Part shown: positions 36,168-44,401 of the stretch, one piece after another
Layout of the letters: the number at the start of each line of letters is the position of its first letter
Position numbering within the stretch: the stretch's first letter is position 1
NCBI GenBank assembly: GCA_023138875.1
Contig: JAGLOO010000031.1
Coordinates: 46,351 to 110,350 of the forward strand
DNA length: 64,000 nt
Reading direction: 5' to 3'
Origin: Bacteroidales bacterium
Lineage (GTDB): Bacteria; Bacteroidota; Bacteroidia; Bacteroidales; GCA-2748055
Notes under the pieces: model-generated
The model's input: the letters and a program-made list of their open reading frames with translations, nothing else
What the model was told of the DNA's origin: nothing
The model's database searches: none
Program-made: the position numbers and the translations under genes

Positions 36168-38108
36168 ATGATTTCTGTGGATAGCATCACCATAAGATTT
36201 GGGGCATTTGTCCTGTTTGACCGGATAGGTTTCCAGGTGAATCCGGGTGACAGGATCGGACTTGTAGGTCGCAATGGTGCGGGAAAGACCACCATTCTGA
36301 ATCTGATTGCCGGATTACAGGATCCGGATGAAGGAAGGGTGGTGAAATCCACTGGGAAAACGGTAGGATACCTTCCACAGCAGATGAGGCACAGCAAGGG
36401 GAAGACACTGTACCGCGAAACCCTGGAGGCTTTTTCCCATGTAATTGCCCTTAAAAAGAGAATCGATTCAATTACTGCAGAACTGGGTGAACGGACCGAT
36501 TATGAGTCAGCGGCTTACCTTTCGCTGATCCAGGAGCTTTCCAATACCAATGAGCAGTTTGAACTGGAGGGGGGCCATACGATCCATGCCGATGTGGAAC
36601 AGACACTGACCGGACTTGGATTTGAGAAGAAAGACATGGACCGACCGGTCCATGAGTTCAGCGGTGGCTGGCGCATGAGGGTGGAGCTGGCCAAAATCCT
36701 GCTTCGGCGTCCCGACTATATCCTCCTGGACGAGCCCACCAACCACCTGGATATCGAATCGATCCAGTGGCTGGAAGGATTCCTGAGCAACTACCAGGGA
36801 GGGATCCTGATCATATCCCATGACCGGGTTTTTCTGGATAGGATTACCAATCGTACCATAGAAATTTCACTAGGTAAACTTTACGACTACCGGGTTGCTT
36901 ACTCCAGGTATGTGCAGTTGAAAGAGGAGCGCATTACCTATCAGAATGCAGCTTATGAGAACCAGCAAAAACTAATACAGGATACTGAGGATTTCATCAA
37001 CCGGTTCAGGTATAAAGCCACCAAGGCTGTCCAGGTACAATCCAGGGTCAAACAGCTGGAAAAACTGGAACGCCTTGAGGTGGAAAAGGAGGATACCCTG
37101 GTGATGAACCTGAAGTTTCCCCCTGCAAAAAGATCTGGGACCATCGTTGTAGAAGCGACAGACATTGAGAAAAGCTTTGGCGATCATCAGGTTCTGGATG
37201 GTGTCAACCTAGTGATCGAAAGGGGCGAAAAAGTAGCCTTTGTGGGTCGGAACGGAGAGGGGAAGACCACCCTGTCGCGGATGCTGGTGGGTGAGCTGGA
37301 TTTTGGAGGAAAGCTGAAAATGGGTCATAATGTGGAACTTGGATACTTTGCGCAGAACCAGGATGAGATCATGGATGGCAACCTGACGGTACTGGAGACG
37401 GTCGATTTCGCAGCTGTGGGAGATATCCGCACCCGGACCAGGGACATCCTGGGGGCATTCCTGTTCAGGGGTGAGGATGTGGATAAAAAGGTAAAGGTGT
37501 TGTCGGGAGGAGAGCGCTCCAGGTTGGCCATGGCCAGAATGTTGCTGCAGCCTTTTAACCTGTTGATCCTTGACGAACCCACCAACCATTTGGATATGCG
37601 GTCCAAGGATATATTAAAGAATGCGTTGCTGGCTTTTGATGGTACGCTTATTGTAGTTTCCCATGATAGGGCGTTCCTGGACGGACTGGTGGATAAAGTT
37701 TTTGAGTTCAGGCACAGGAAGGTCAGGGAACATCTGGGTGGGATCTACGAATTCCTGCAACGCCGGAACATTGCTTCGATTCAGGAGATAGAGCGTAAGG
37801 ACAGTACTGTTGCACCGGCAGTGGTGAAACAGGAGAAGAGCAGGAATAAGATCGAGTACGCGGAGAGAAAGGTGTTTGAGAAAAAGATCAGGAAGATCTC
37901 AAACCGGATTAACTCGCTGGAGAACGAGATTGAGCAGATGGAGGCCGAGATGACAAGGATGGATGAACTGCTTATTAATCCCGATAACATAACCGGCATG
38001 CAGGTTTACGAGGATTATGAACAGCTTAAAAGGAAGCATGATGAAAAACTGGCCCAGTGGGAGAAGCAAACCATTCTGCTCGAACAGGTGTCAGAAAAAA
38101 GAAAATAA
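36168..38108 (+). CDS. ABC-F family ATP-binding protein
   Basis: 646 residues from the ATG at 36168, which has a good purine-rich ribosome site (AAGAGGAG); the longer frame from 36069 adds unrelated residues. Two ABC domains in one chain and no membrane part define ABC-F. Domain 1: VGRNGAGKTTILNLIAG, HEFSGGWRMRVELAKILL, YILLDEPTNHLDIES. Linker: FINRFRYKATKAVQVQSRVK. Domain 2: VGRNGEGKTTLSRMLVG, LSGGERSRLAMARMLL, LILDEPTNHLDMRS. The C-terminal 90 residues form a coiled coil (KKIRKISNRINSLENEIEQM). ABC-F proteins act on the ribosome in translation or antibiotic protection; this Uup/YbiT-like form is probably housekeeping. Confidence 0.93.
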   Translation: MISVDSITIRFGAFVLFDRIGFQVNPGDRIGLVGRNGAGKTTILNLIAGLQDPDEGRVVKSTGKTVGYLPQQMRHSKGKTLYRETLEAFSHVIALKKRIDSITAELGERTDYESAAYLSLIQELSNTNEQFELEGGHTIHADVEQTLTGLGFEKKDMDRPVHEFSGGWRMRVELAKILLRRPDYILLDEPTNHLDIESIQWLEGFLSNYQGGILIISHDRVFLDRITNRTIEISLGKLYDYRVAYSRYVQLKEERITYQNAAYENQQKLIQDTEDFINRFRYKATKAVQVQSRVKQLEKLERLEVEKEDTLVMNLKFPPAKRSGTIVVEATDIEKSFGDHQVLDGVNLVIERGEKVAFVGRNGEGKTTLSRMLVGELDFGGKLKMGHNVELGYFAQNQDEIMDGNLTVLETVDFAAVGDIRTRTRDILGAFLFRGEDVDKKVKVLSGGERSRLAMARMLLQPFNLLILDEPTNHLDMRSKDILKNALLAFDGTLIVVSHDRAFLDGLVDKVFEFRHRKVREHLGGIYEFLQRRNIASIQEIERKDSTVAPAVVKQEKSRNKIEYAERKVFEKKIRKISNRINSLENEIEQMEAEMTRMDELLINPDNITGMQVYEDYEQLKRKHDEKLAQWEKQTILLEQVSEKRK

Positions 38109-38123
38109 CTAAATTTAAGGGTC

Positions 38124-39422
38124 ATGGGAAGGATCAAATACCGGCTGATAGTCATATGGGTGATCGCAGCATTGCTGGGTGGGTGTGCAACTACCAAGCC
38201 AACTGCTACTGAGAATTCCGTCAGGTATCTTGCTTCCCTTTATAATCCCAGTCAGCTTTCCCTTCATCCCGACTATTCCATCTACCATGAAAGTGATCTT
38301 TATTCCGTGCTGTATATAAGGGCTTACCCGGCTGAGCTGAGATTTAGCCAGACCAATGAAGAAGCGGAATACAGGGCATTGTTATCTATTAAGTACCGGT
38401 TAATTCAGCTGGATGATTCGGGAATGGAAGGTGCTGTGGTGGATTCTGCATCTGTGACCTATAAACTGGAAGCTAAAGATGAGAAACGCCCGGCCTTTTT
38501 TGCTTCACTCTCTATTCCCGTAAATTCAGGGAAGCGCTACCTGCTCAGGCTTCAGGCCCAGGATCTCAATCGGGGCAGCATTGGCCTTGAGTATCTTTAT
38601 ATCGACAAGACCAATCCTTATGGTGCCCAGAACTTCAAGGTCGTTTCGCTCTTTTCCGGATATCCCAAGTTTATGCGGTTTTTTATGCCGGGGGAGAAGT
38701 TCAACGTACGTTATCGGGATCCTTCCGTGGACTCCATACATGTGCAATACTTCAGGCTTGAGAGTGAGTTGCCGCGTCCGCCCATTACTGCGACCATCGA
38801 TTATACCATGAATTTCACTGCCGATACGAGTTTTGTATTCCCGCTCGTTGATTCGGCCCATTATGATCTTATAAGGGAAGGGATGTATTTTGTACGTGTG
38901 GATAAGGAACAGGATGAGGGACTTACCCTGTTTAACTTTGGAGGATCTTTCCCGGATGTAAAAACCTCTGATGAATTAATGGAACCCCTGTTCTACCTTG
39001 CTACTCTTGCCGAGTACAGGGATCTCAGGAAGGAGTCCAACCGAAAGCTTGCGGTAGATGATTTCTGGTTGAAGAGGGGCAACAGCGTGGAAAAATCAAA
39101 GGAACTGATCCGTATCTACTACAACCGGGTGGTTTACTCAAACCTCTATTTTACTTCCAACAAAGAAGGGTGGAAAACCGACCGGGGCATGATCTTTATC
39201 CTTTTTGGCCCGCCCAGCCGGATCCAGATGACTGGCACAGGAGAGCGATGGTACTATTTTGCACGGCGCAAAAGTAATCCGGTTGAATTTCGCTTCAACC
39301 GTCAATCCGATGCTTTTTCATACAACCATCTGAAATGGAGTAAAACAACCGAATCGCAGGTGCTCTGGAATGAGGCGGTACGTTCCTGGCGGAATGGGAA
39401 AGTATATTCACCGGGTTCCTGA
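38124..39422 (+). CDS. GWxTD domain lipoprotein
   Basis: 432 residues. The signal has a lipobox (WVIAALLGGC) so it is membrane-attached. The C-terminal third contains the defining GWKTDRGMIFILFGPPSRI with the flanking FYNRVVYSNLYFTSNKEGW-like helix and ERWYYFARRKSNPVEF. GWxTD proteins are found in Bacteroidota and related phyla; some are linked to secreted or surface structures, but none has a firm function. It lies 15 bp after the ABC-F gene and overlaps nothing; rlmB starts 1 bp after its stop, giving an ABC-F/GWxTD/rlmB unit. Confidence 0.9.
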   Translation: MGRIKYRLIVIWVIAALLGGCATTKPTATENSVRYLASLYNPSQLSLHPDYSIYHESDLYSVLYIRAYPAELRFSQTNEEAEYRALLSIKYRLIQLDDSGMEGAVVDSASVTYKLEAKDEKRPAFFASLSIPVNSGKRYLLRLQAQDLNRGSIGLEYLYIDKTNPYGAQNFKVVSLFSGYPKFMRFFMPGEKFNVRYRDPSVDSIHVQYFRLESELPRPPITATIDYTMNFTADTSFVFPLVDSAHYDLIREGMYFVRVDKEQDEGLTLFNFGGSFPDVKTSDELMEPLFYLATLAEYRDLRKESNRKLAVDDFWLKRGNSVEKSKELIRIYYNRVVYSNLYFTSNKEGWKTDRGMIFILFGPPSRIQMTGTGERWYYFARRKSNPVEFRFNRQSDAFSYNHLKWSKTTESQVLWNEAVRSWRNGKVYSPGS

Positions 39423-39423
39423 T

Positions 39424-40164
39424 ATGGCAAAAGACGACAGAATCATATTCGGTATTCATGCACTCCTCGAGGCCATCGATGCGGGCAAGGATATTGATAA
39501 AGTTTTTATGAGGCGGGATGCCGGATCTGATTTATTCAAAAAGTTAATGGGTGAGTTGCGTAGAAGGGAAATACCCATGCAACAGGTCCCCGTTGAAAAA
39601 CTGAACCGGATTACCAGAAAGAATCACCAGGGTGTGGTTGCCTATCTTTCAGAAATTTCCTATGGTGATATTACCGGTATACTGCCTTCCATTTTTGAAG
39701 CGGGCAAGGATCCGTTGGTTCTTTTGCTGGACGGGGTGTCGGATGTACGAAACTTCGGGGCCGTCGCCAGGAGTGCTGAATGCGCCGGGGTGCATGCCAT
39801 TGTCATTCCTTTATCCGGAAGTGCAGCCATTAATGCAGATGCCATCAAAACATCTGCAGGTGCCCTGCACAGGATCCCGGTTTGTCGTCACAGGGACCTG
39901 CGCTCCGTAGCCAGGTTTCTCCGTGAGAGCGGACTCAGGTTATTCGCGGCAACCGAGAAGGCGGAAAGTGTAATGTACAAAACTGATATGACCGGACCGG
40001 CGGGGATCATTCTTGGTTCCGAGGAAAGGGGAATCTCGGCTGAATTGTTGAAGGACGCTGACCAATGGATTTCCATTCCAATGCAGGGGAGCATCTCTTC
40101 GCTTAATGTATCGGTGGCAGCCGGGGTCATATTGTTTGAGGTGATCCGCCAGCGCAGCAGTTGA
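39424..40164 (+). CDS. rlmB: 23S rRNA 2'-O-ribose methyltransferase (RlmB/TrmH family)
   Basis: 246 residues from the ATG at 39424. The N-terminal substrate-binding domain reads DRIIFGIHALLEAIDAGKD, and the SpoU/TrmH knotted domain follows: VLLLDGVSDVRNFGAVARSA, HAIVIPLSGSAAINADAIKTS, SAGALHRIPV, GIILGSEERGISAEL and PMQGSISSLNVSVAAGVILF. This is the RlmB layout for methylation of G2251 in 23S rRNA, though the TrmH family has several targets. It follows the GWxTD gene by 1 bp. Its end faces the Lrp gene convergently with 4 bp between. Confidence 0.93.
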   Translation: MAKDDRIIFGIHALLEAIDAGKDIDKVFMRRDAGSDLFKKLMGELRRREIPMQQVPVEKLNRITRKNHQGVVAYLSEISYGDITGILPSIFEAGKDPLVLLLDGVSDVRNFGAVARSAECAGVHAIVIPLSGSAAINADAIKTSAGALHRIPVCRHRDLRSVARFLRESGLRLFAATEKAESVMYKTDMTGPAGIILGSEERGISAELLKDADQWISIPMQGSISSLNVSVAAGVILFEVIRQRSS

Positions 40165-40168
40165 AGGA

Positions 40169-40633
40169 TTACTCCAGGGGAAGCTGCCGGTTGAAGCTCT
40201 CCTCCAGGGAAATAAACGTCTCCGTTCGGGAAATCCCGGGGATGGCCTGTACTTTTTCCACAAGCACATGTTTCAGGTCCTCATTGTCCCTGGTAAAAAC
40301 CTTTATAAATATAGAGTACCCTCCTGTAATATAATGGCACTGAGTGATCTCAGGTATCTCCTTAAGCCGGACTACTACTTCGGGATATAGACTGGCACTA
40401 TCAAGGAATATTCCCACATAGGCACAGGTATGGAACCCGATTTTCTTGGGGCTGATGATGAATTCCGATCCGGTGATTACCCCCGTTTTTGTAAGGCGCT
40501 GTATCCGTTGGTGGATGGCAGCTCCTGAGACTTTGCACTCCCGGGCAACTTCCAGGTAAGGGATGCGTGCATTCCGGGTGATCAGCGAAAGTATTTTGCG
40601 GTCAAGGTCGTCAATGTGATGAGAATCTTCCAT
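40169..40633 (-). CDS. Lrp/AsnC family transcriptional regulator
   Basis: 154 residues. A winged HTH opens the protein (DDLDRKILSLITRNARIPYLEVARECKVSGAAIHQRIQRL), and the effector RAM domain follows (GFHTCAYVGIFLDSAS, VVVRLKEIPEITQCHYITGGYSIFIKVFTRD, IPGISRTETFISLEESF). Lrp/AsnC proteins form octamer discs and respond to amino acids. No direct target is obvious; the gene stands between rlmB (convergent) and the MscS channel gene (same strand, 112-bp gap). A candidate -7 box lies upstream. Confidence 0.93.
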   Translation of the reverse strand: MEDSHHIDDLDRKILSLITRNARIPYLEVARECKVSGAAIHQRIQRLTKTGVITGSEFIISPKKIGFHTCAYVGIFLDSASLYPEVVVRLKEIPEITQCHYITGGYSIFIKVFTRDNEDLKHVLVEKVQAIPGISRTETFISLEESFNRQLPLE

Positions 40634-40668
40634 ATGTCAGCAGTTTCTAAATATTATTGTAGAATAGT

Positions 40669-40676
40669 CAAATGTA
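40669..40676 (-). promoter_or_regulatory. Candidate -7 box of the Lrp/AsnC gene
   Basis: On the minus strand this reads TACATTTG, a fit to TAnnTTTG, about 35 bp before the start codon at 40633. A TTG lies upstream at slightly longer than usual spacing. Lrp-type autoregulation is common but no operator could be defined. Confidence 0.4.
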
Positions 40677-40745
40677 GTTACAATTTGAAAGAAAATCACA
40701 ATGGGTAATGTGATATTAAACATGAATGAATAAAAAAACTTTCAA

Positions 40746-42002
40746 TCAGTTTGCGGCCAGCTTCTGAAAATCCTCCCCGGTGGGATTCTGGAAGACATGC
40801 AGGCCAAACTCCGGTATGATGGCCAGGATGTGATCGAAAATATCGGCCTGGATCGATTCATAATTGGCCCATTCCTGGTCATTGCTAAATACATAGATTT
40901 CCATGGGAAGCCCCTTTTCGGTGGGCTGAAGGTGCCTCACCAGGAAGGTCATATCGTTATGGATCTTTGGATGGTTGTACAGGTAGTTCTCAAGGTATTT
41001 CCTGAAGGTCCCCAGGTTGGTCATCCTCCTTCCGTTGGTCACTGTTGTCACATCCAGGCTGAGTGATTCATTGTACGCATCGATCTCCTTTTCCTGTTTG
41101 GAGATGTAATCTTTTAAAAGGTGGTACTTCCTGAATTTCTCAATTTGATCCTTATCAAGGAAACCAATGCTCTTCATATCAATATTGATGGAGCGTTTGA
41201 TCCTTCGGCCCCCGGATTCCTCCATGCCTTTCCAATTGTTGAAAGATTCTGAGACCAGTGCATAGGTGGGAATGGTGGCGATTGTCTTATCCCAGTTCTG
41301 CACCTTTACCGTATTCAGGCTGATATCAGTAACGGTACCATCCGCATTGAATTTTGGCATGGAGATCCAATCGCCCACATTCACCATTGTATTGGCTGAT
41401 AGCTGGATGCTGGCCACAAACCCCAGGATGGTATCCTTAAACACCAGTATAAGGACTGCGGCCATCGCACCCAGACCTGCAATCAGGGCTTTAGGAGCTT
41501 GGCCGCTGAAGATTGAAATGAGCAGGATAATGGCTGTGAAATAGAATATGATCTTTACAACCTGGACGTATCCTTTAATGTTTCGGCCCTTGGAAACAGG
41601 TAGTTTTATGAATACCTCGTGGAACGCATTTAAAATGGCATCGATAACCAGCAGTATCACGATAATCATATAAGCCTGCGTAATATTCTCCAGAAAACCA
41701 ACAAGTCCTGGAGCATCGAAAATATACTGAAGGGCATAGTGCACAATGATAGCAGGTGCCAGGTGAGCAAGCCTGTTGAACACCCTTCTCTCTACAAATA
41801 TGTCGTCCCAGATATTTTTGGATTTCCGGGCAATCCTGGTAATGGTAGTGATGATGATCTTTTTAATGATAAAATCAGCCAGGATGGCCAGCACGACTGT
41901 GACGAGGATCACCGTTACGTTTTCAATAAGAACAGCCAGTTTTTCTGATATCCCGGCCCTGACCAGGAGTTCCTGGTATGCGACAATCCATTTTTCAATC
42001 AT
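40746..42002 (-). CDS. MscS-family mechanosensitive channel
   Basis: 418 residues. Several N-terminal helices (VTVILVTVVLAILADFIIKK, LAPAIIVHYALQYIF, AYMIIVILLVIDAILNAF, IIFYFTAIILLISIFSG) lead to the pore-lining helix APKALIAGLGAMAAVLILVF and the beta domain VNVGDWISMPKFNADGTV, DISLNTVKVQNWDKTIATIPTY. The C-terminal domain contains NGRRMTNLGTFRKYLENYL, which places it with the YbdG/MscM-like subgroup rather than the short MscS. It opens under membrane tension to release solutes. It is monocistronic. Confidence 0.92.
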   Translation of the reverse strand: MIEKWIVAYQELLVRAGISEKLAVLIENVTVILVTVVLAILADFIIKKIIITTITRIARKSKNIWDDIFVERRVFNRLAHLAPAIIVHYALQYIFDAPGLVGFLENITQAYMIIVILLVIDAILNAFHEVFIKLPVSKGRNIKGYVQVVKIIFYFTAIILLISIFSGQAPKALIAGLGAMAAVLILVFKDTILGFVASIQLSANTMVNVGDWISMPKFNADGTVTDISLNTVKVQNWDKTIATIPTYALVSESFNNWKGMEESGGRRIKRSINIDMKSIGFLDKDQIEKFRKYHLLKDYISKQEKEIDAYNESLSLDVTTVTNGRRMTNLGTFRKYLENYLYNHPKIHNDMTFLVRHLQPTEKGLPMEIYVFSNDQEWANYESIQADIFDHILAIIPEFGLHVFQNPTGEDFQKLAAN

Positions 42003-42054
42003 CTGGATATTGTTTTGTGGTTCTTTCGCTAAATTATAAATTTAATGCACTAAA

Positions 42055-43347
42055 ATGACAGATATGAACCGTCCGATTTCCATTTTCCTGAGCATTTTCC
42101 TGTTTTCGATCTTTCAACCAGCACAAAATCAATCATTCGATCGGTGGTTTGAAGATGGGGTGATGCGGATTGACCTGATGTTTTCCGGGACTTCAGAGGA
42201 GACTACATACTCATTTTCCGTACTCAGAAAAGAGAAGCATTACAGCGGATCCCGATCCATTTTGATTGACCCGTTCGATTACGGTGACCATAAATTCCTT
42301 GTGAAGGATGCGGCCAGTGGAGCACTGATATTCAGCCATACCTACTGTACCCTCTTCCGGGAGTGGCAAACCACCCTGGAAGCAGATACACTTAAAAGGG
42401 CATTCAGCCATGTCCTCAGGTTTCCCTGGCCAAAAAACAGTGTGATTGTTGAGATCCATGACCGGGATAAGAATGGCGATTTCAACCTTACATGGATCGG
42501 GAAAATTGATCCGGCAACCATCTATGCAGATCCGGGGAACCAGCTGGTTTTTGAAACCGTTGATCTTGAAATAAATGGTCCACCTGAAGAAAGAATTGAT
42601 ATCTTGTTCCTGGCAGAGGGCTATACCGCCGATGAAATGGATAAGTTTGTTGGGGATGCAGAGCGGTCTGCCGGTTTCATTTTCTCAGAAGAACCTTTTA
42701 AAAGCAACCGCAGTGCTTTTAATATGAGGGCTGTGAAATCGGTGAGCAAGGATTCTGGCACCGATATACCCGGGCAGGGGATATGGAAAAATACTGTCAT
42801 GAATTCTACCTTTTACACATTCGGGATTGAACGTTACATGACCACGCTGGATTACCAATCGGTTTGTGATGTGGCATCCAATGCGCATTATGATCAGGTA
42901 TATATCCTTGTGAATACAGCTAAATATGGCGGAGGTGGAATATACAACCTATATAGTATTTCAGCAGCTGATAATGCTGCTTCAAGGGCCGTTGTGATCC
43001 ATGAGTTCGGACATGCCTTCGGAGGACTGGCAGATGAGTACTTCAATTCGGCTGTGGCGTACAATGACTTTTTTAACCTTGAGGTTGAACCGTGGAATCC
43101 CAACCTGACCACGCTGGTTGATTTTGATTCCAAATGGAAGGGAATGGTGGCTAAGGATACTCCCATTCCAACACCATCCACAGATCAGTACCAGGAAACA
43201 GTGGGTGTATTCGAAGGTGGGGGGTATGTATCAAAAGATGTTTTCCGGCCCATGATTGATTGCCGGATGCATACCAATGATGCCGGTTTCTGTCCCGTCT
43301 GCAGTAAGGCCATTCAGCAGATGATCCGGCGGCATGCGGGGGATTAG
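42055..43347 (+). CDS. Secreted M64 family metallopeptidase (IgA-peptidase-like)
   Basis: 430 residues. A signal-like N-terminus (ISIFLSIFLFSIFQPAQNQ) sends it out of the cytoplasm. An N-terminal beta domain covers residues about 25-165. The peptidase part contains RIDILFLAEGYTADEMDKF, VKSVSKDSGTDIPGQGIWKN and the zinc site VVIHEFGHAFGGLADEYF (HExxHxxxGxxD), then PMIDCRMHTNDAGFCPVC. M64 was defined on an IgA-degrading peptidase, but most Bacteroidota members have unknown substrates. No type IX sorting tail is visible. It is transcribed alone. Confidence 0.9.
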   Translation: MTDMNRPISIFLSIFLFSIFQPAQNQSFDRWFEDGVMRIDLMFSGTSEETTYSFSVLRKEKHYSGSRSILIDPFDYGDHKFLVKDAASGALIFSHTYCTLFREWQTTLEADTLKRAFSHVLRFPWPKNSVIVEIHDRDKNGDFNLTWIGKIDPATIYADPGNQLVFETVDLEINGPPEERIDILFLAEGYTADEMDKFVGDAERSAGFIFSEEPFKSNRSAFNMRAVKSVSKDSGTDIPGQGIWKNTVMNSTFYTFGIERYMTTLDYQSVCDVASNAHYDQVYILVNTAKYGGGGIYNLYSISAADNAASRAVVIHEFGHAFGGLADEYFNSAVAYNDFFNLEVEPWNPNLTTLVDFDSKWKGMVAKDTPIPTPSTDQYQETVGVFEGGGYVSKDVFRPMIDCRMHTNDAGFCPVCSKAIQQMIRRHAGD

Positions 43348-43398
43348 AACCTTTCATATTTTATTTCGTAAGCATATCGGTAGGAATCACTTAATGTT

Positions 43399-43406
43399 TA
43401 TATTTG
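43399..43406 (+). promoter_or_regulatory. Candidate -7 box of the sigma-factor gene
   Basis: TATATTTG matches TAnnTTTG and lies 28 bp before the GTG start at 43435. No TTG is seen at the -33 distance, so it may depend on another factor or be chance. Confidence 0.35.
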
Positions 43407-43434
43407 TGGTTCAGCAAAATGCAACCCTTCTCTA

Positions 43435-44013
43435 GTGAAACGGCTGTCGGATGAAGAAATACTTACAGGACTCAGAAAACGGGACAATCGTGTTCTGCAA
43501 TATATCTATAAGAACTCATTAAATCCGGTTAAGCAGCTGATTCTCAACAATGCAGGATCCGATAGCGATGCTGAAGATATATTCCAGGATGCACTGATTA
43601 TTGTATTCAAGAAACTCAAGGAAGAACCTGATTTCGAACTCACCTCCGCATTCAATACCTATATATACTCCATTTCCCGACTGCTCTGGCTGAAACACCT
43701 GCGCCAGATCAGGAAAATCGAGATCGATCCCCTGAACAGGGATATGGAAGAGCGAATTGAATTCGAAGAGCCGTTACCGGTGCAGGACAAGGACCTGAGG
43801 ATGGCCATTTACCAGCGCACCCTTCTGAAAATTCCGGTGGATTGCCAGAAGATCCTTCGCCTGACCGGACAGGACATTACCTCAAAGGAGATTGCACGCC
43901 AGCTGGGATTCCGTAGTGAAGGCTATGTGCGTAAACGCCGCCACTTCTGTAAAGAATACCTGATAAACAAGATCAAGGAAGATCCTGATTACCAGGCTAT
44001 GTATGAAGATTAG
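43435..44013 (+). CDS. ECF-type RNA polymerase sigma factor
   Basis: 192 residues, starting at a GTG (43435). Region 2 is FQDALIIVFKKLKEEPDF with the preceding AGSDSDAEDIFQDA, and region 4 is PVDCQKILRLTGQDITSKEIARQLGFRSEGYVRKRRHFCKEYL. The GFRSEGYVRKRR form of region 4 is typical of a Bacteroidota group that sits near CHAT/TPR proteins and short GG-leader peptides. Its usual partner, an anti-sigma-like membrane TPR protein, is not next to it but 5.5 kb away at 49587. A small frame begins 11 bp before its stop. Confidence 0.88.
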   Translation: MKRLSDEEILTGLRKRDNRVLQYIYKNSLNPVKQLILNNAGSDSDAEDIFQDALIIVFKKLKEEPDFELTSAFNTYIYSISRLLWLKHLRQIRKIEIDPLNRDMEERIEFEEPLPVQDKDLRMAIYQRTLLKIPVDCQKILRLTGQDITSKEIARQLGFRSEGYVRKRRHFCKEYLINKIKEDPDYQAMYED

Positions 44014-44350
44014 GGAAGCTATTATTGTGTTTCTTCTATGTTTAGCTTTAATAAAAATCCCACTTCAAATTATCAGGGAGTCATTTATAGAATTGGGTGG
44101 TGGTGTTTTACAAGACCATGAATCTAGAACACAGATAGAGAAAGTGATTTCTGAGAATCTTTTGCCTGATTTTAAGGAAAACACAAATTATATTACCAAG
44201 CTTGGAAGCAGCTATTTAGTTGTAATTTATCTTACAATAAGAACAGATAGAGTTAGTGTGGAATGGATTGAAACTTTGAGAGAAAAGATTACAAATTCTT
44301 TAGTTCAAAACTTTCATGCGATTAACGTGGAAATAATACTTAGAAAATAA
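44003..44350 (+). CDS. Short protein resembling the C-terminal part of a CDF transporter (truncated)
   Basis: 115 residues. One N-terminal helix (REAIIVFLLCLALIKIPLQII) is followed by RESFIELGGGVL and a domain whose pattern (QIEKVISENLL, ITKLGSSYLVVIYLTIRTD, VSVEWIETLREKITNSLV, INVEIIL) resembles the last helix and the cytoplasmic dimer domain of cation diffusion facilitators. If so, five membrane helices are missing and the gene is a fragment. It starts inside the sigma-factor stop region (11-bp overlap) and is more AT-rich than its neighbours. The resemblance is by eye only; a small independent membrane protein remains possible. Confidence 0.45.
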   Translation: MKIREAIIVFLLCLALIKIPLQIIRESFIELGGGVLQDHESRTQIEKVISENLLPDFKENTNYITKLGSSYLVVIYLTIRTDRVSVEWIETLREKITNSLVQNFHAINVEIILRK

Positions 44351-44401
44351 AGGCACAGAACCTCCGTTTAGCGTCCCATTATGCTCAATTTCACATAACA
44401 C

